DNA of 64,000 nucleotides from Robiginitomaculum sp. (GCA_030949705.1 JAUZSF010000015.1:62001-126000); one strand, 5' to 3'. Counted from the stretch's first letter, positions 46,511 through 57,528 are shown. Made by a program: numbers and translations. The notes: a model not told the origin generated them from the letters alone.

Positions 46511-49177
46511 TCAACCTGCCAGCGATTGTTTGATCGCCTCAATGGCCTTTTGCGCCGAGGCCCCGTCCGGTCCACCGGCCTGGGCAAAATCAGCACGACC
46601 GCCGCCGCCCTTGCCCCCCAAAGCCGCCGAGCCGACCCGGACCAGATCTACCGCACTCATCCGATCGGTTAAATCCTGGCTGACCCCGACGGCAAGAGCC
46701 GCCTTGCCATCATTATTGGCAGCAAAGACCACCACGCCAGAACCCAGCTTTTCCTTGCTTTCATCGACCAGTGCCCGCAAATCGCGCGGCGGCACATCAT
46801 TGACTACCCGGCCTATAAAGCCGGTGCCGTTGATGGTTTCTGCATCCTGCCCCGAGGCTGCATGCCCCCCCCATGGCCACCTGTTTGCGCAATTTGGAGA
46901 CTTCGCGTTCCAGGGCGCGGCGCTCATTCAGCAATTGCGCCAATCGTTTGGGCAAATCCTCGGGCAGGGATTTCAACAATCCCGCGGCCTCTTGCAGGGC
47001 TTTCTCTTCGGCACGCACATATTCCAAGGCTTTGGCACCGGTTACCGCCTCGATCCGTCGCACCCCCGCGGCCACACTGCTTTGCCCGGTGATCTTAATC
47101 AGCGCAATATCGCCCGTGCGCCCCACATGGGTACCGCCACACAGTTCAATCGAGTATGGCCGGCGGGCATCATCCATATCCTGGCCCAGACTGAGCACCC
47201 GCACGGTGTCGCCGTATTTTTCCCCAAAAAGCGCCGTTGCCCCGGCCTTGATTGCCTCTTCCGGGCTGGTTTCGCGGGTGATTGCATCGGCGTTTTGGCG
47301 TACAATGGCATTGACCTCATCCTCGATACGGCTCAGTTCTTCTGCACTCAGCGGCCCCGCATGGGTGAAGTCAAACCGTAAATAATCCGGCCCGACAAAC
47401 GAGCCTTTTTGGGCCACATGATCCCCCAAATGACGGTGCAAAGCGGCATGCAATAAATGAGTTGCCGAATGGTTGGCCCGAATGGCGCGCCGCCGTTCAT
47501 GATCAACCAATAATTCGGCATCATCGCCCACATTGATGGTGCCACGTTCGACGGTGCCCAGATGTATAAACACACCGCGGGCCGTTTTAATGGTATCGCT
47601 GATCCGCACTTCGCCCTGATCGGCAAACCGGATGAGACCGGTATCGCCGGTTTGGCCACCGGATTCGGCATAGAAAGGTGTCTGGTCAAAAACCAGCTCG
47701 ACGGCATCGCCAGCCTTGGCCTGGCTCACCATTTCGCCGGCCTTGGCCATGGCCAGCAAATGCGCCTTGGCACTTTCCTGTCCATACCCCAGGAACATTG
47801 TTGACGCGAGGTTGGCGCCATCGCCACGATCCCAGAGGCCAGCGCTGCCAGCATCGCCAGAGCCTTTCCAATGGGCACGGCCCGATGCCTTTTGTGCCGC
47901 CATAGCGGCATCAAACCCGGCCTTATCCACCGTAATGTCTTTGGCGCGCAGGGCATCTTCGGTCAAATCCAGCGGAAAGCCATATGTATCATAAAGCTTG
48001 AAGGCCACATCGCCGGGCAATTGATCCCCTTTGCCAAGGGAGGCCGTGGCTTCATTTAGCAGGCCCATACCGCGCCCCAGCGTGCGCAAAAAGCGTTCTT
48101 CTTCTTGCAATATATTGTTTTCGATCAGCGCTTTGGCGCGAACCAGTTCCGGATACGCCGCGCCCATTTCATCGACCAGGGTTGGCACCAGGGTATGGAC
48201 CACCGGCTCTTTGGCCCCCAGTAAATGTGCATGGCGCATGGCGCGGCGCATGATGCGACGCAATACATAACCCCGCCCTTCATTGGAAGGCGTTACCCCA
48301 TCGGCCAGCAAAAATGATATGGAGCGCAAATGATCGGCGATCACCCGGTGGCTGGCGCGCGCCCCCCCACTGGCCTTTACCTGCAGCGCCTCTTCACTGG
48401 CCGCGATCAGGGTTTTGAATAAATCAATATCGTAATTATCGTGTACGCCTTGCAAGACCGCAGCGATGCGTTCCAGCCCCATACCGGTATCAATAGAGGG
48501 TTTGGGCAGGGCCACACGCTTGCCATCAGCCTGTTGATCAAACTGCATGAACACCAGGTTCCAGATTTCTATGAACCGGTCCCCATCCTCATCCGGTGAT
48601 CCGGGAGGCCCCCCCGGGATATGGTCCCCATGATCATAAAAGATTTCGGAACAGGGACCGCAGGGACCGGTATCGCCCATGGACCAGAAATTATCCGCAG
48701 TGGCGATTTTAATAATTTTGCGATCATCAAACCCGGTGACCTTCTTCCAGAGCCCCGCGGCTTCTTCATCATCCGCATAGACGGTCACCAATAACTTCTC
48801 AGCCGGCAGCGCAAACTCACGAGTTAACAAATCCCAGGCGTAAAAAATCGCATCTTCCTTGAAATAATCCCCAAAGGAAAAATTACCCAGCATTTCGAAA
48901 AACGTGTGGTGGCGTGCGGTATAGCCCACATTGTCCAAATCATTGTGTTTGCCACCGGCCCGAATGCATTTTTGCGAGGTGACGGCCCGCTGATAAGGGC
49001 GGGTCTCCTCGCCGATAAACACATTTTTGAACTGCACCATGCCCGCATTGGTAAACAGCAGGTGGGATCGTTCTGTGGCACCACCGGGCTGGACGCCACA
49101 ATCTCGTGATTGGCTTTGCCATTACCACTTTCAAAATAACGCAGAAAGGCACTGCGAATATCATTCAGGTTTTGCAT
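46511..49177 (-). CDS. alaS: Alanyl-tRNA synthetase (frame broken twice in this sequence)
   Basis: AlaRS charges tRNA-Ala and edits mischarged Ser/Gly. The N-terminus is read from ATG 49177 ([20 protein letters not shown]). Adding one G to the GG at 49061-49062 joins it to [19 protein letters not shown] and the catalytic core ([18 protein letters not shown]). The editing domain has the zinc ligands [11 protein letters not shown] and CGGTHV. Near the C-terminus, dropping one C from the eight at 46865-46872 joins QVAMGG to [19 protein letters not shown] and the C-terminal oligomerisation domain. The repaired protein is 888 residues, normal for AlaRS. Essential, so both breaks are almost surely errors. 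Confidence 0.94.
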
Positions 49178-49285
49178 GTTCGCGGTCCACCCCAGCATTC
49201 ATCCATGATCTTCAGGGTCATGATATAGAAAGGGCGCCCGGCCAAGCCAAGCGCCCATCGCGTTTGAACTGCGATATTCGTGAAT

Positions 49286-50365
49286 TTACCCGTTTACAAC
49301 ATCATCCACATCCTTGCCGATATTGCCAATCAGCATGTCTTCAACAATCAAGCCGGATTCAGCGCGGATCTGTTCTTCAATCTTGGCCAAGGTTTCCGGG
49401 TTTTCTTTCAGGAATTTCCGAACATTTTCCCGTCCCTGACCGATCCGCTCCGAATTATAGGAATACCAGGAACCGGATTTTTCGATAATGTCGGCCTTAA
49501 CGCCCAGATCAATGATCTCGCCAATTTTGGAAATGCCTTCACCATACAGGATATCAAATTCAACAATGCGAAATGGCGGGGCCACTTTATTTTTGACAAC
49601 TTTGACCCGGGTATGATTGCCGATCACTTCATCGCGATGCTTGAGCGCACCAATCCGGCGAATGTCCAGCCGCACCGTGGAATAGAATTTAAGCGCATTG
49701 CCCCCGGTGGTGGTTTCCGGACTTCCATACATCACCCCGATTTTCATGCGAATCTGGTTGGTAAAGATGACCAATGTTCCCGACTTTGAAATCGAGCCGG
49801 TCAGCTTGCGCATGGCCTGACTCATCAAGCGGGCCTGCAGACCAGGCAGGCTGTCGCCCATATCGCCTTCCAGTTCAGCACGGGGGGTGAGGGCCGCCAC
49901 CGAATCTATCACCACAATATCCACTGCACCGGAGCGAATAAGCGTATCTGCGATCTCCAGCGCCTCTTCGCCATTGCTGGGCTGTGAAATCAGCAGTTCG
50001 TTGATATTCACCCCCAGCTTGGCCGCATAGGCAGGATCAAGCGCGTGTTCTGTATCAATGAACGCAGCCACACCACCATCACGCTGGCATTCGGCAACCG
50101 TATGCAGGGTCAGGGTGGTTTTACCCGAGGATTCAGGACCATAGATTTCAACAACCCGGCCCTTGGGCAAGCCCCCCACGCCCAGTGCAATATCCAGGCC
50201 GATGGAGCCCGTTGATATGGACTTGATATCCAGGCTGTCTTTTTGGCCAAGTTTCATGACGGAGCCTTTACCGAAGGCCCGGTCAATCTGGCTTAATGCT
50301 GCTTCGAGTGCTTTTTGCTTGTCCACGTTTTCTTTTTCCACAAGTTTCAAAGATGCCTTGGCCAT
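49286..50365 (-). CDS. recA: RecA recombinase
   Basis: 359 residues. Walker [11 protein letters not shown], Walker [13 protein letters not shown], and the DNA-binding loops ([15 protein letters not shown] and [17 protein letters not shown]) are all present. It catalyses homologous strand exchange and activates LexA self-cleavage. ATG 50365 has GGAG six bases upstream; ATG 50377 is an alternative start. A LexA box lies about 65 bases upstream. Confidence 0.98.
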   Translation of the reverse strand: MAKASLKLVEKENVDKQKALEAALSQIDRAFGKGSVMKLGQKDSLDIKSISTGSIGLDIALGVGGLPKGRVVEIYGPESSGKTTLTLHTVAECQRDGGVAAFIDTEHALDPAYAAKLGVNINELLISQPSNGEEALEIADTLIRSGAVDIVVIDSVAALTPRAELEGDMGDSLPGLQARLMSQAMRKLTGSISKSGTLVIFTNQIRMKIGVMYGSPETTTGGNALKFYSTVRLDIRRIGALKHRDEVIGNHTRVKVVKNKVAPPFRIVEFDILYGEGISKIGEIIDLGVKADIIEKSGSWYSYNSERIGQGRENVRKFLKENPETLAKIEEQIRAESGLIVEDMLIGNIGKDVDDVVNG

Positions 50366-50430
50366 TGAATGCTCCATATATTGAGTGCCCTATCTGGGCT
50401 TTCTCACACTATGTACCGCATTTGTTCCAA

Positions 50431-50445
50431 GAACACAATAGGAAC
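50431..50445 (-). promoter_or_regulatory. LexA operator (SOS box) upstream of recA
   Basis: The plus strand reads GAAC-N7-GAAC here, so the recA strand reads GTTCCTATTGTGTTC, an exact match to the alphaproteobacterial LexA consensus GTTC-N7-GTTC. It sits 66-80 bases upstream of the recA ATG, where it would overlap the promoter. Confidence 0.9.
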
Positions 50446-50484
50446 ATTTATTTTCTTTTCCGGCGATCTTTTGGCTGTCATTAA

Positions 50485-53028
50485 TCAGGAACTGAGTTCC
50501 TCCTTCACCTTTTCTGCCAATTGTTTGAGCGAAAATGGCTTTGGCAGGAAGCTGATTTCTGCATCCTGGCTGAGGGTATCGGAAAACTCTTCCTGCGCGA
50601 AACCGGATATAAACACGATTCGCGCATCCTTCAGATAGGGTCTGGCCTTTTCCAACAGCCGCGGGCCATCCATGCCCGGCATTACCACGTCGGATATCAT
50701 CAAATCAATTTTGCCTGCATTTTCCTTGGCAATCTCCAATGCTTCTTCACCATCGGCTGCCTCCAGCACATCATAGCCGCGGTTCACCAGAATCTTGACC
50801 GCAATACTGCGCACAGAATCTTCGTCTTCGACGAATAATATGCGGCCACGACCGGCCAGATCCTTGGGCTTTCTTTCCTTGGGCGCACTGGGGGCGACGG
50901 TCACTTTTTCTTCATCGACGGCCTCCTGACATTCCGGCAGCCAGATCTGAAAGTTTGTCCCCTCCCCCGGCACGCTGATCGGGTGCAAATAGCCGCCAGA
51001 CTGTTTGATAATGCCCTGTACATTGGCCAGGCCCAATCCGGTGCCTTTGCCCATATCCTTGGTGGTGAAAAACGGCTCGAATATCCGGGCAAGGGTTTCT
51101 TCGTCCATGCCGGTACCGGTATCCACCACTTCGATCAGGGCCCACGCCCCCTCGGGCGGGGTGGCATCCCCAATCACGTCAGCAGGGATGGTTTCCTGGC
51201 GCGATGTACGGATAACCAATTGCCCCCCACCGCCTTCCATCATGGCATCGCGGGCATTGGTGGCCAGGTTCATCACCGCCATTTCAATCTGCCCCTTATC
51301 GGCCCGTACCACCGGCAAATCGCGCCCCAGCACCACCTCCAAGGGAATGCTTTCATGCATCATTCGGCGTAACATATGGGTGAAATCATTCAACACGGTG
51401 GAAAGATTGAGCGGCACCAGACGCACGGTTTTCTTGCGTGAAAACGTCAACAGATTGTCGACCAGAGCCGCGGCCCGCAGGCCATCTTCGTTGATTTTCT
51501 GCAACCCCGGATAAGACGGATCGCCGACCATATGGTGCGATAGCAGGTTATCGCAATTCATCCGAATGGCCGTCAGCACATTATTCAGATCATGAGCAAC
51601 CCCACCAGCCAATTGACCAATGGCCTGCATTTTTTGCGCCTGAAACAGGTCCGTCTCCATGGCCTTCCACGAAGACATATCCATGACATAGGCAATTGAA
51701 CGACCGGCATGATCGGGGGCGATATAAATATGAACTGCTTTTTCATCTGGCCCATTCAGTGAGAGATCAAACGGCCCGCCCCCATTACCATCGACATTCA
51801 ACAATGCGTCGCGCCCATCCCCATCCTCTGAAAACAATCCCAAAAAAGCCGCCCCTGGCGTAGCCTTGCCTTTGGTCATTTCAATCAGCGCCGGATTGGC
51901 ATCTTCAATAATCGCGGTAGCCGCATCGGCAACATCCAGACGCGCCACGCCAAAGGGGGCCGCGATGAACATTTCATCCAGCGAGCGCCCGATTGCATGT
52001 GGATTGGCCGTCTCAACCCGGGCGATTCCGACCGGGGCCTGCCCCCGCCCTCCCCCAAAGACCACAGAACGCGAATGCGCCCCTTTTGGCTCTTCCGGCC
52101 AGTTGGTCACCACCACCGCCGGGGTTTCAATGCCATCTCTGGTTTTCAGATTAACTTCAATACGGCTAGGGTTTTTACCTTTGCGGTTCAGCAAACGCGC
52201 AGCCTCTTTTGGGGCAAAGCTTTGGACCAATGGCGGGGGGGCATCATCAGCAATGCCCAGCCATTCGCGCAACGTACTGTTCATATAGCTGATACGGCCT
52301 TTTTTATCTGCCGAAAAAAAGCCAACCGGTGCTTCGTCAAGAAGCGGCAAACCGCTTTGCAATACCGGCACATCCGCATTTTCATCACTGTTGGCATCCC
52401 GGCAAACCATCCGCCACAGGGCGCCCCCCGCCGGCAAGGGCACTACATGCACATCCAGCTCGCACATGCCCTGTCCATTCTCGAAGGCCGGCAGCCGCTC
52501 AAAGGCGGCCTCGCCGGTTCGTGCGGCGCGGGCCAGTCGGAAGGTTATCGCCGACAGTCCAGGATGGGCGCCCACCAGGCGTTCAAAAGGTACTGGGCGT
52601 ATGCTTTGCCCCATTTCCTCGGCCGCTTCGGTCAGGGACCGATAGGCAGCATTGGCGTATATCGGCTCTCCCTGGCGCCCGGTAATCAACACCGGCTCGG
52701 GAGAGACCTCCAGCGCGCCCAGCGCAAAAGGCGGATCCTGTTTGATTTGCCGGATACCGCCGGGGGCATATTGACGCGAGGCCAGATTGCCTGCGGCCAT
52801 GGCATACATCACGACAAACAGAACCGCCGCGATACCAAAGGTCAGAACAAAGGCCGCCGGCCCACTTTCATCGGGCAGAATGAGCGCAATCACCACGGCA
52901 AAAGAAGCCAGAATGATAGCCCCCCACAATATGGACCGCGACAGGGTCAGGGGCTTTATCATTTGAATCATGGATTGAAAAATCCCGCCCTCAGCATCTT
53001 TAAGCGACATTTTGGCTTCACCAGACAT
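50485..53028 (-). CDS. cckA: CckA-type hybrid histidine kinase
   Basis: 847 residues. Two membrane segments near the N-terminus (ILWGAIILASFAVVIALIL and FVLTFGIAAVLFVVMYAMA), PAS-like sensory domains, a HisKA domain with phospho-His near 479 (QLAGGVAHDLNNVLTAIR), an ATPase domain (NLATNARDAM, VVDTGTGMDEETL, GTGLGLANV), and a C-terminal receiver with phospho-Asp in LMISDVVMPGMDG. This architecture and the GGVAHDLNN signature are those of CckA, which feeds ChpT and then CtrA to control cell cycle, motility and, in Rhodobacter, GTA production. The ATG 53028 has AAGGGAG upstream. Confidence 0.93.
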   Translation of the reverse strand: MSGEAKMSLKDAEGGIFQSMIQMIKPLTLSRSILWGAIILASFAVVIALILPDESGPAAFVLTFGIAAVLFVVMYAMAAGNLASRQYAPGGIRQIKQDPPFALGALEVSPEPVLITGRQGEPIYANAAYRSLTEAAEEMGQSIRPVPFERLVGAHPGLSAITFRLARAARTGEAAFERLPAFENGQGMCELDVHVVPLPAGGALWRMVCRDANSDENADVPVLQSGLPLLDEAPVGFFSADKKGRISYMNSTLREWLGIADDAPPPLVQSFAPKEAARLLNRKGKNPSRIEVNLKTRDGIETPAVVVTNWPEEPKGAHSRSVVFGGGRGQAPVGIARVETANPHAIGRSLDEMFIAAPFGVARLDVADAATAIIEDANPALIEMTKGKATPGAAFLGLFSEDGDGRDALLNVDGNGGGPFDLSLNGPDEKAVHIYIAPDHAGRSIAYVMDMSSWKAMETDLFQAQKMQAIGQLAGGVAHDLNNVLTAIRMNCDNLLSHHMVGDPSYPGLQKINEDGLRAAALVDNLLTFSRKKTVRLVPLNLSTVLNDFTHMLRRMMHESIPLEVVLGRDLPVVRADKGQIEMAVMNLATNARDAMMEGGGGQLVIRTSRQETIPADVIGDATPPEGAWALIEVVDTGTGMDEETLARIFEPFFTTKDMGKGTGLGLANVQGIIKQSGGYLHPISVPGEGTNFQIWLPECQEAVDEEKVTVAPSAPKERKPKDLAGRGRILFVEDEDSVRSIAVKILVNRGYDVLEAADGEEALEIAKENAGKIDLMISDVVMPGMDGPRLLEKARPYLKDARIVFISGFAQEEFSDTLSQDAEISFLPKPFSLKQLAEKVKEELSS

Positions 53029-53106
53029 GTTTGGCTCCCTTGTCCGGGCGGCCACCCGGTATGTTGTTTGACCAGCGAATCACAGGTTCCGCCAGCATGC
53101 AAGATT

Positions 53107-54180
53107 TTATCGGCGACGGCGTTCGGCCAACCCCATCACATATCCGATCACCTTGGCCACGGCCTTGAAATGCTCGGTCTTGATTTCATGATCCACTTCG
53201 GTGGTGGCAAACAACGCCCGCGCCAAAGGCGGGTCTACCACCACCGGGACGTTGGCCTCTTCGGCAACGTCCCGAATGCGCAAAGCCAGGTCATCCATCC
53301 CCTTGGCGACACAGACCGGGGCCACACTTTCCCCCTGTTCGTAACGCAAGGCAACGGCATAGTGGGTCGGGTTCATGATCACCACGCTGGCTTCCGGCAC
53401 GGCCTGCATCATGCGCTGGCGTGAGCGTTCCGCCCGGATCTGGCGCAATCGGGCGCGCACATGGGGATCCCCTTCGGTGTTTTTCAGCTCGTCCTTCACA
53501 TCTTTGTGCGACATGCGCATGCGCTTTAAAAAGCTCTGACGTTGAAAGGCATAATCGGCAATGGCCACCAATGTGAACACGGATAATGCCGCCAGCATAA
53601 GCGAAACCGAGGCTTCCCGTATCACCGGAAACAAGGCCTCCAGATCCAGATATGGCAGGCTGACCAGGGTTTCACGCCGCGGCCACACCACGGCAAAAGC
53701 GGCAATACCCACCAAGCCCATCTTGGCCAGGCCCTTGAAAAAATTGGCAATGGCCTGCATGCCAAAAATACGTTTCGCCCCCTCAATCGGGGAGAGTTTG
53801 GAAAGTTTTGGAGACACTTTGTCCGGTGCCCATAAAAGGCCGACCTGCAAGACATGGCCCGACAGCCCTGCTACGATCAACATGGCCAATACCATACCCA
53901 GTCCCAGCAATATTCGCTGAGAGGCATCCACGGCCAGACTTTGTACGCTGGCCCCGGTGATTACAAATTGCGATGCCAGTTCAAAATAACTGCGCAGCCA
54001 GTTGCTGAAATAGCGGGCGGTGGGACCGGAAAATGCAGCAAGTAAAAGAGTTATAGAGGCCAACATCAGCCAGGAAGGGATTTCCTGTGATTTGGCCACA
54101 TCGCCTTTTTTACGCGCATCCAGCAGTTTCTGCGGGGTGGCGTCTTCGGTCTTCTGGCTCTGGTCCTGATCGTCTGCCAT
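53107..54180 (-). CDS. flhB: Flagellar export apparatus switch protein FlhB
   Basis: 357 residues. N-terminal QKTEDATPQKLLDARKKGDV, four membrane segments, and the cytoplasmic domain with the self-cleavage site NPTH (SVVIMNPTHYAVALRYEQG). It sets export specificity of the flagellar type III system. The ATG at 54180 overlaps the fliR stop (TGATG). Confidence 0.96.
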   Translation of the reverse strand: MADDQDQSQKTEDATPQKLLDARKKGDVAKSQEIPSWLMLASITLLLAAFSGPTARYFSNWLRSYFELASQFVITGASVQSLAVDASQRILLGLGMVLAMLIVAGLSGHVLQVGLLWAPDKVSPKLSKLSPIEGAKRIFGMQAIANFFKGLAKMGLVGIAAFAVVWPRRETLVSLPYLDLEALFPVIREASVSLMLAALSVFTLVAIADYAFQRQSFLKRMRMSHKDVKDELKNTEGDPHVRARLRQIRAERSRQRMMQAVPEASVVIMNPTHYAVALRYEQGESVAPVCVAKGMDDLALRIRDVAEEANVPVVVDPPLARALFATTEVDHEIKTEHFKAVAKVIGYVMGLAERRRR

Positions 54181-54934
54181 CAATTCATACTTTGTGCAAA
54201 ATTTTCAATATGCCGGAGCCATACGTTCAGGATGGACCCCAGGCTGAGTGCAAAAATGGACAGCCCCGCAAACACATTTAACGGCATGGCCACAAAGAAG
54301 ATTTGCACCTGTGGCATGAGTCGCGAAAGCACACCAAGCGCCAGATAAAAAACCAGCCCAAAGGCAATCAATGGTGCCCCATTTGTATGCCAACCCGAAA
54401 AGATTGCGCCACCACCTGTGTGCCCAATTGTGCAACATCCCCAAGGTTAGGAATGCTACCCGCCGGGATTATGGCATAGGAACCAACGACCCCGGTAAGG
54501 AACAGGTGATGCAGACCACTGACAAAAACCAGCGTGACTGCCACCAGATTAAGAAAGGTTGCCATGACCGCTCCCTGCTGTCCCTGTGTGGGATCAAAAG
54601 ACATTGCAAAGGCCAGCCCGGACTGCATGGCCGCCACCTGACCGGCCACCACCAGAGCACTCATCATCAATCTGGACAGCGCCCCAAAATACAACCCAAT
54701 CAGCACTTCTTGTATAATTAATCCTGCCAATTCAAAGGGTTGGTCAGGCATTGGTGGCATGCTGCGCCCGACAATCGCCCCAACGATCAGCGCCATAATC
54801 AATGCCAATGACAGCCGCACCCGGGCCGGCACCCCCACTTCACCAATGCCAGGCAATAACATCATGATGGCCCCAACGCGGGAAAACACCAGCGCAATGG
54901 TGAAAATCGAGGCAGGAAGGGTCAGGGCATCCAC
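54180..54934 (-). CDS. fliR: Flagellar export apparatus protein FliR (frame broken in this sequence)
   Basis: FliR is an integral membrane part of the flagellar export gate. The first frame runs MDALTLPASIFTIALVFSR to FRVGIQMGHH and stops. Adding one C to the CCCC at 54377-54380 continues as QMGAPLIAFGLVFYLALG to LNVWLRHIENFAQS and the normal end, giving 251 residues, the usual FliR length. It lies between fliQ and flhB in canonical order. Confidence 0.93.
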
Positions 54935-54936
54935 AA

Positions 54937-55200
54937 CTACATGGCCGATACACGATCAGCCACATGAGTCATAAAGCCCCCCAGCAGCGCCCCCATGAGT
55001 GGCATGAACACCAACAGGGCAATAAAAATTGCCACAATTTTTGGCACAAATACCAGGGTCATTTCCTGCACCTGGGTCAGCGCCTGTAACAGGGCAATCC
55101 CCAGACCGACCGTCAGACCGACCAGCATAATCGGGCCCGACATTTGCAGCACCAGCCAGATGGCTTCGCGGGCAATATCCAGAACTTCAGAGCCGTTCAT
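54937..55200 (-). CDS. fliQ: Flagellar export apparatus protein FliQ
   Basis: 87 residues with two membrane segments (SGPIMLVGLTVGLGIALLQA and VPKIVAIFIALLVFMPLMGA) separated by the conserved TQVQEMTLVF. Part of the export gate with FliP and FliR. Two bases before fliR. Confidence 0.95.
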   Translation of the reverse strand: MNGSEVLDIAREAIWLVLQMSGPIMLVGLTVGLGIALLQALTQVQEMTLVFVPKIVAIFIALLVFMPLMGALLGGFMTHVADRVSAM

Positions 55201-55265
55201 GGGCTTCTCCTGCCTGCCTGTTCACACCGGCTTTAACTCGACACCCAAGAGTGCTCTCGTTATGG

Positions 55266-55280
55266 TTAACAAAACCTAAC
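55266..55280. promoter_or_regulatory. CtrA-like site between fliQ and the DUF885 gene
   Basis: Plus strand TTAA-CAAAACC-TAAC, one base from TTAA-N7-TTAA, the CtrA recognition pattern, and lying within an inverted repeat GGTTA...TAACC. It is 66 bases upstream of fliQ. In Caulobacter fliQR is a CtrA target. A promising match, but not proof of binding. Confidence 0.45.
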
Positions 55281-55339
55281 CGGGCATGGGCTTGCGTTAG
55301 GAAATATAGCGCCTTCATCACATTCTGAGAGACCCCATC

Positions 55340-57187
55340 ATGTACATTAAATCCCTGGCCACCAGCGCCGCCCTGATTGCCCTTCTGAGTGCCTGCACAG
55401 CCCCGGCAGAGCGGCAAAATGGATTACAACCATCTGAAAAGATTGCCACTTCGGAACAAACAGAATCCCAGCGCCTGAACGCCTGGTTCCAGGAAAAGTT
55501 TGAACAATCCCTGTCCCGCTCCCCCATGCTGAAAACCTATCTGGGCATCACGGATGCCGATTATGGCAAATGGGACGATCCTTCCCCGGCCTTTGCGCAA
55601 AAAGAACACGCCATAGCGCTTGCCAATTATGCCCAGCGCCACGCCCGGTTTGATTATGACAAGCTGGACAAAGATGCCCAGCTGTCCTGGCGACTGGCCG
55701 ATTACAACCATGATCGCGAGGTGGCCTCATGGCCCTTTCACGATTATGGCTATATTTTCAATCAGATGTTCGGGGCACACGCCTCCATTCCCGCGTTTCT
55801 TATCAACCAGCATCAGATCAAAACCATTGATCATGCCGAAGCCTATATTGCCCGCCTGAACGGCATTAAAGACTATTTGGGGGGCCAGACCGCCAACGCC
55901 AAAATGCGTTTTGAAAAAGGCATTTACCCACCAAAATTTGTCTATGCCCGGGTGCTGGATGCCTCGCACAATCTAATCAAGGGCGCGCCCTTTGATGATG
56001 GCCCCGACAGCGCAATCTTAGCCGATTTCAAGGGCAAGGTGGATAAATTAAATCTGGCCGAGGATAAAAAGGCCGATCTGGTCAAACGGGCCAAGGCGGC
56101 CATGCTGGCCAGCATGGCCCCGGCCTATGCCGATCTGATCACCGAAATGCAGCGCCAGCAAAGCCTGGCCGATGACAAGGACGGGGTCTGGAAATTGCCA
56201 GACGGTGCGGCCTATTACAAAGACCGGCTGGCCGCCATGACCACCACCGACATGACTGCCGAACAGATCCACAATCTGGGTCTTTCCGAGGTGGAACGCA
56301 TCCATAATGAAATGCGCACCATCATGAAAACCGTTGGGTTTAAAGGTGATTTGCCCGCCTTCTTCATCTTCATGCGCGAAGACCCACAATTCTATTATCC
56401 CGATACCGATGAGGGCCGCGCCGCCTATCTGGCCAAGGCGGTCAAGATTATCGATACCATGCGCGGCCGTCTGGACGAGATTTTTATCACCAAACCCAAA
56501 GCCGACATTATCGTCAAGGCGGTGGAGCCGTTTCGTGAAGCCACGGCCGGCAAGGCCTTCTACCAACGCCCCTCGCTGGATGGCTCGCGCCCCGGCACCT
56601 ATTACGCCAATCTTTACCGCATGGAGAGCATGCCCACCTATCAGATGGAGGCACTGGCCTATCACGAAGGTATTCCCGGCCACCATATGCAGGGTTCCAT
56701 CGCGCAAGAGCTTGAAAATATTCCCATGTTTCGCAAAATTGGCGGCTATACCGCCTACAGCGAAGGCTGGGGCCTGTATTCGGAATATGTTCCCAAGGAG
56801 ATGGGCTTTTACGCCGATCCCTATTCCGATTTTGGCCGACTTTCCATGGAGTTATGGCGCGCCGCGCGTCTGGTGGTCGATACCGGCCTGCACGACAAGC
56901 ACTGGACCCGCCAACAGGCCATTGACTATCTGGTTGAAAACACTCCCAATTCCCTGAGCGACGCCACCAATGCCATTGAGCGCTATATCGTCATGCCGGG
57001 TCAGGCCACGGCTTACAAAATTGGCATGCTGGAAATCCTGCGTCTGCGCGAACATGCCAAAGCGGAATTGGGGGATAAGTTTGATTTGCGCGAATACCAT
57101 GATGTGGTGCTGGCCAATGGCGCGGTGCCACTTTCGGTACTGGCCGATCTGGTTGATGAGTGGATTGCCCGCAAGAAAGAGGGGTAA
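55340..57187 (+). CDS. DUF885-family metallopeptidase-like lipoprotein
   Basis: 615 residues. A lipoprotein signal ends at Cys 19 (ALIALLSAC). The C-terminal half has the zinc-binding HEGIPGHH motif (EALAYHEGIPGHHMQGSIAQ) with a downstream Glu in YTAYSEGWGLYSEY, as in the DUF885 family. It is likely an envelope peptidase; substrate unknown. Divergent from fliQ. Confidence 0.9.
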   Translation: MYIKSLATSAALIALLSACTAPAERQNGLQPSEKIATSEQTESQRLNAWFQEKFEQSLSRSPMLKTYLGITDADYGKWDDPSPAFAQKEHAIALANYAQRHARFDYDKLDKDAQLSWRLADYNHDREVASWPFHDYGYIFNQMFGAHASIPAFLINQHQIKTIDHAEAYIARLNGIKDYLGGQTANAKMRFEKGIYPPKFVYARVLDASHNLIKGAPFDDGPDSAILADFKGKVDKLNLAEDKKADLVKRAKAAMLASMAPAYADLITEMQRQQSLADDKDGVWKLPDGAAYYKDRLAAMTTTDMTAEQIHNLGLSEVERIHNEMRTIMKTVGFKGDLPAFFIFMREDPQFYYPDTDEGRAAYLAKAVKIIDTMRGRLDEIFITKPKADIIVKAVEPFREATAGKAFYQRPSLDGSRPGTYYANLYRMESMPTYQMEALAYHEGIPGHHMQGSIAQELENIPMFRKIGGYTAYSEGWGLYSEYVPKEMGFYADPYSDFGRLSMELWRAARLVVDTGLHDKHWTRQQAIDYLVENTPNSLSDATNAIERYIVMPGQATAYKIGMLEILRLREHAKAELGDKFDLREYHDVVLANGAVPLSVLADLVDEWIARKKEG

Positions 57188-57274
57188 AGAGGGGCAATAA
57201 GGCCCTTTCGAGGGGCAATTAAGGGACGGTTTTGCCTCTTTTTTGGTTCAATAAGGGGCCGGACAGGGATGGCC

Positions 57275-57299
57275 GAGGGGTAAGGGGTGCCCCTCTTTT
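57275..57299 (+). terminator. Possible terminator after the DUF885 gene
   Basis: Stem GAGGGG/CCCCTC with a nine-base loop followed by four T residues. Weak: the stem is only six pairs. Confidence 0.4.
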
Positions 57300-57329
57300 C
57301 CCCTTTGTTGGCTTATCCTCGGCGGAACA

Positions 57330-57436
57330 CCTTCTCCCCAGGGAGAAGGTTGGGATGAGGGGCTTGTGAATCAAAAATTGCTCACCCCCCTTAACCCCTT
57401 GCCCCCTCACCTTATTCCTCTCCCGCTCGGGAGAGG
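57330..57436. repeat. Inverted pair of short palindromic repeats (type A)
   Basis: Two elements, 57330-57364 and 57402-57436, are inverted relative to each other. The first contains the palindrome CTTCTCCCCAGGGAGAAG followed by GGGATGAGGGG. The second runs CCCCCTCACC to the palindrome CTCTCCCGCTCGGGAGAG. Such dispersed hairpin repeats are common in intergenic DNA of this class. Confidence 0.7.
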
Positions 57437-57528
57437 AAAGAGATCGCCACCAAGCCCGCGTTATGTTCCAGGAATGATGGATATCGAAACCTTATCCCAC
57501 ACGGGCGTAAGTGGGGTATTCTATGCGC

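Noticed and set aside
51997..53424. 475-residue plus-strand ORF across cckA and flhB
   Set aside because: Antisense to two certain genes with poor, His/Gln/Pro-rich composition.
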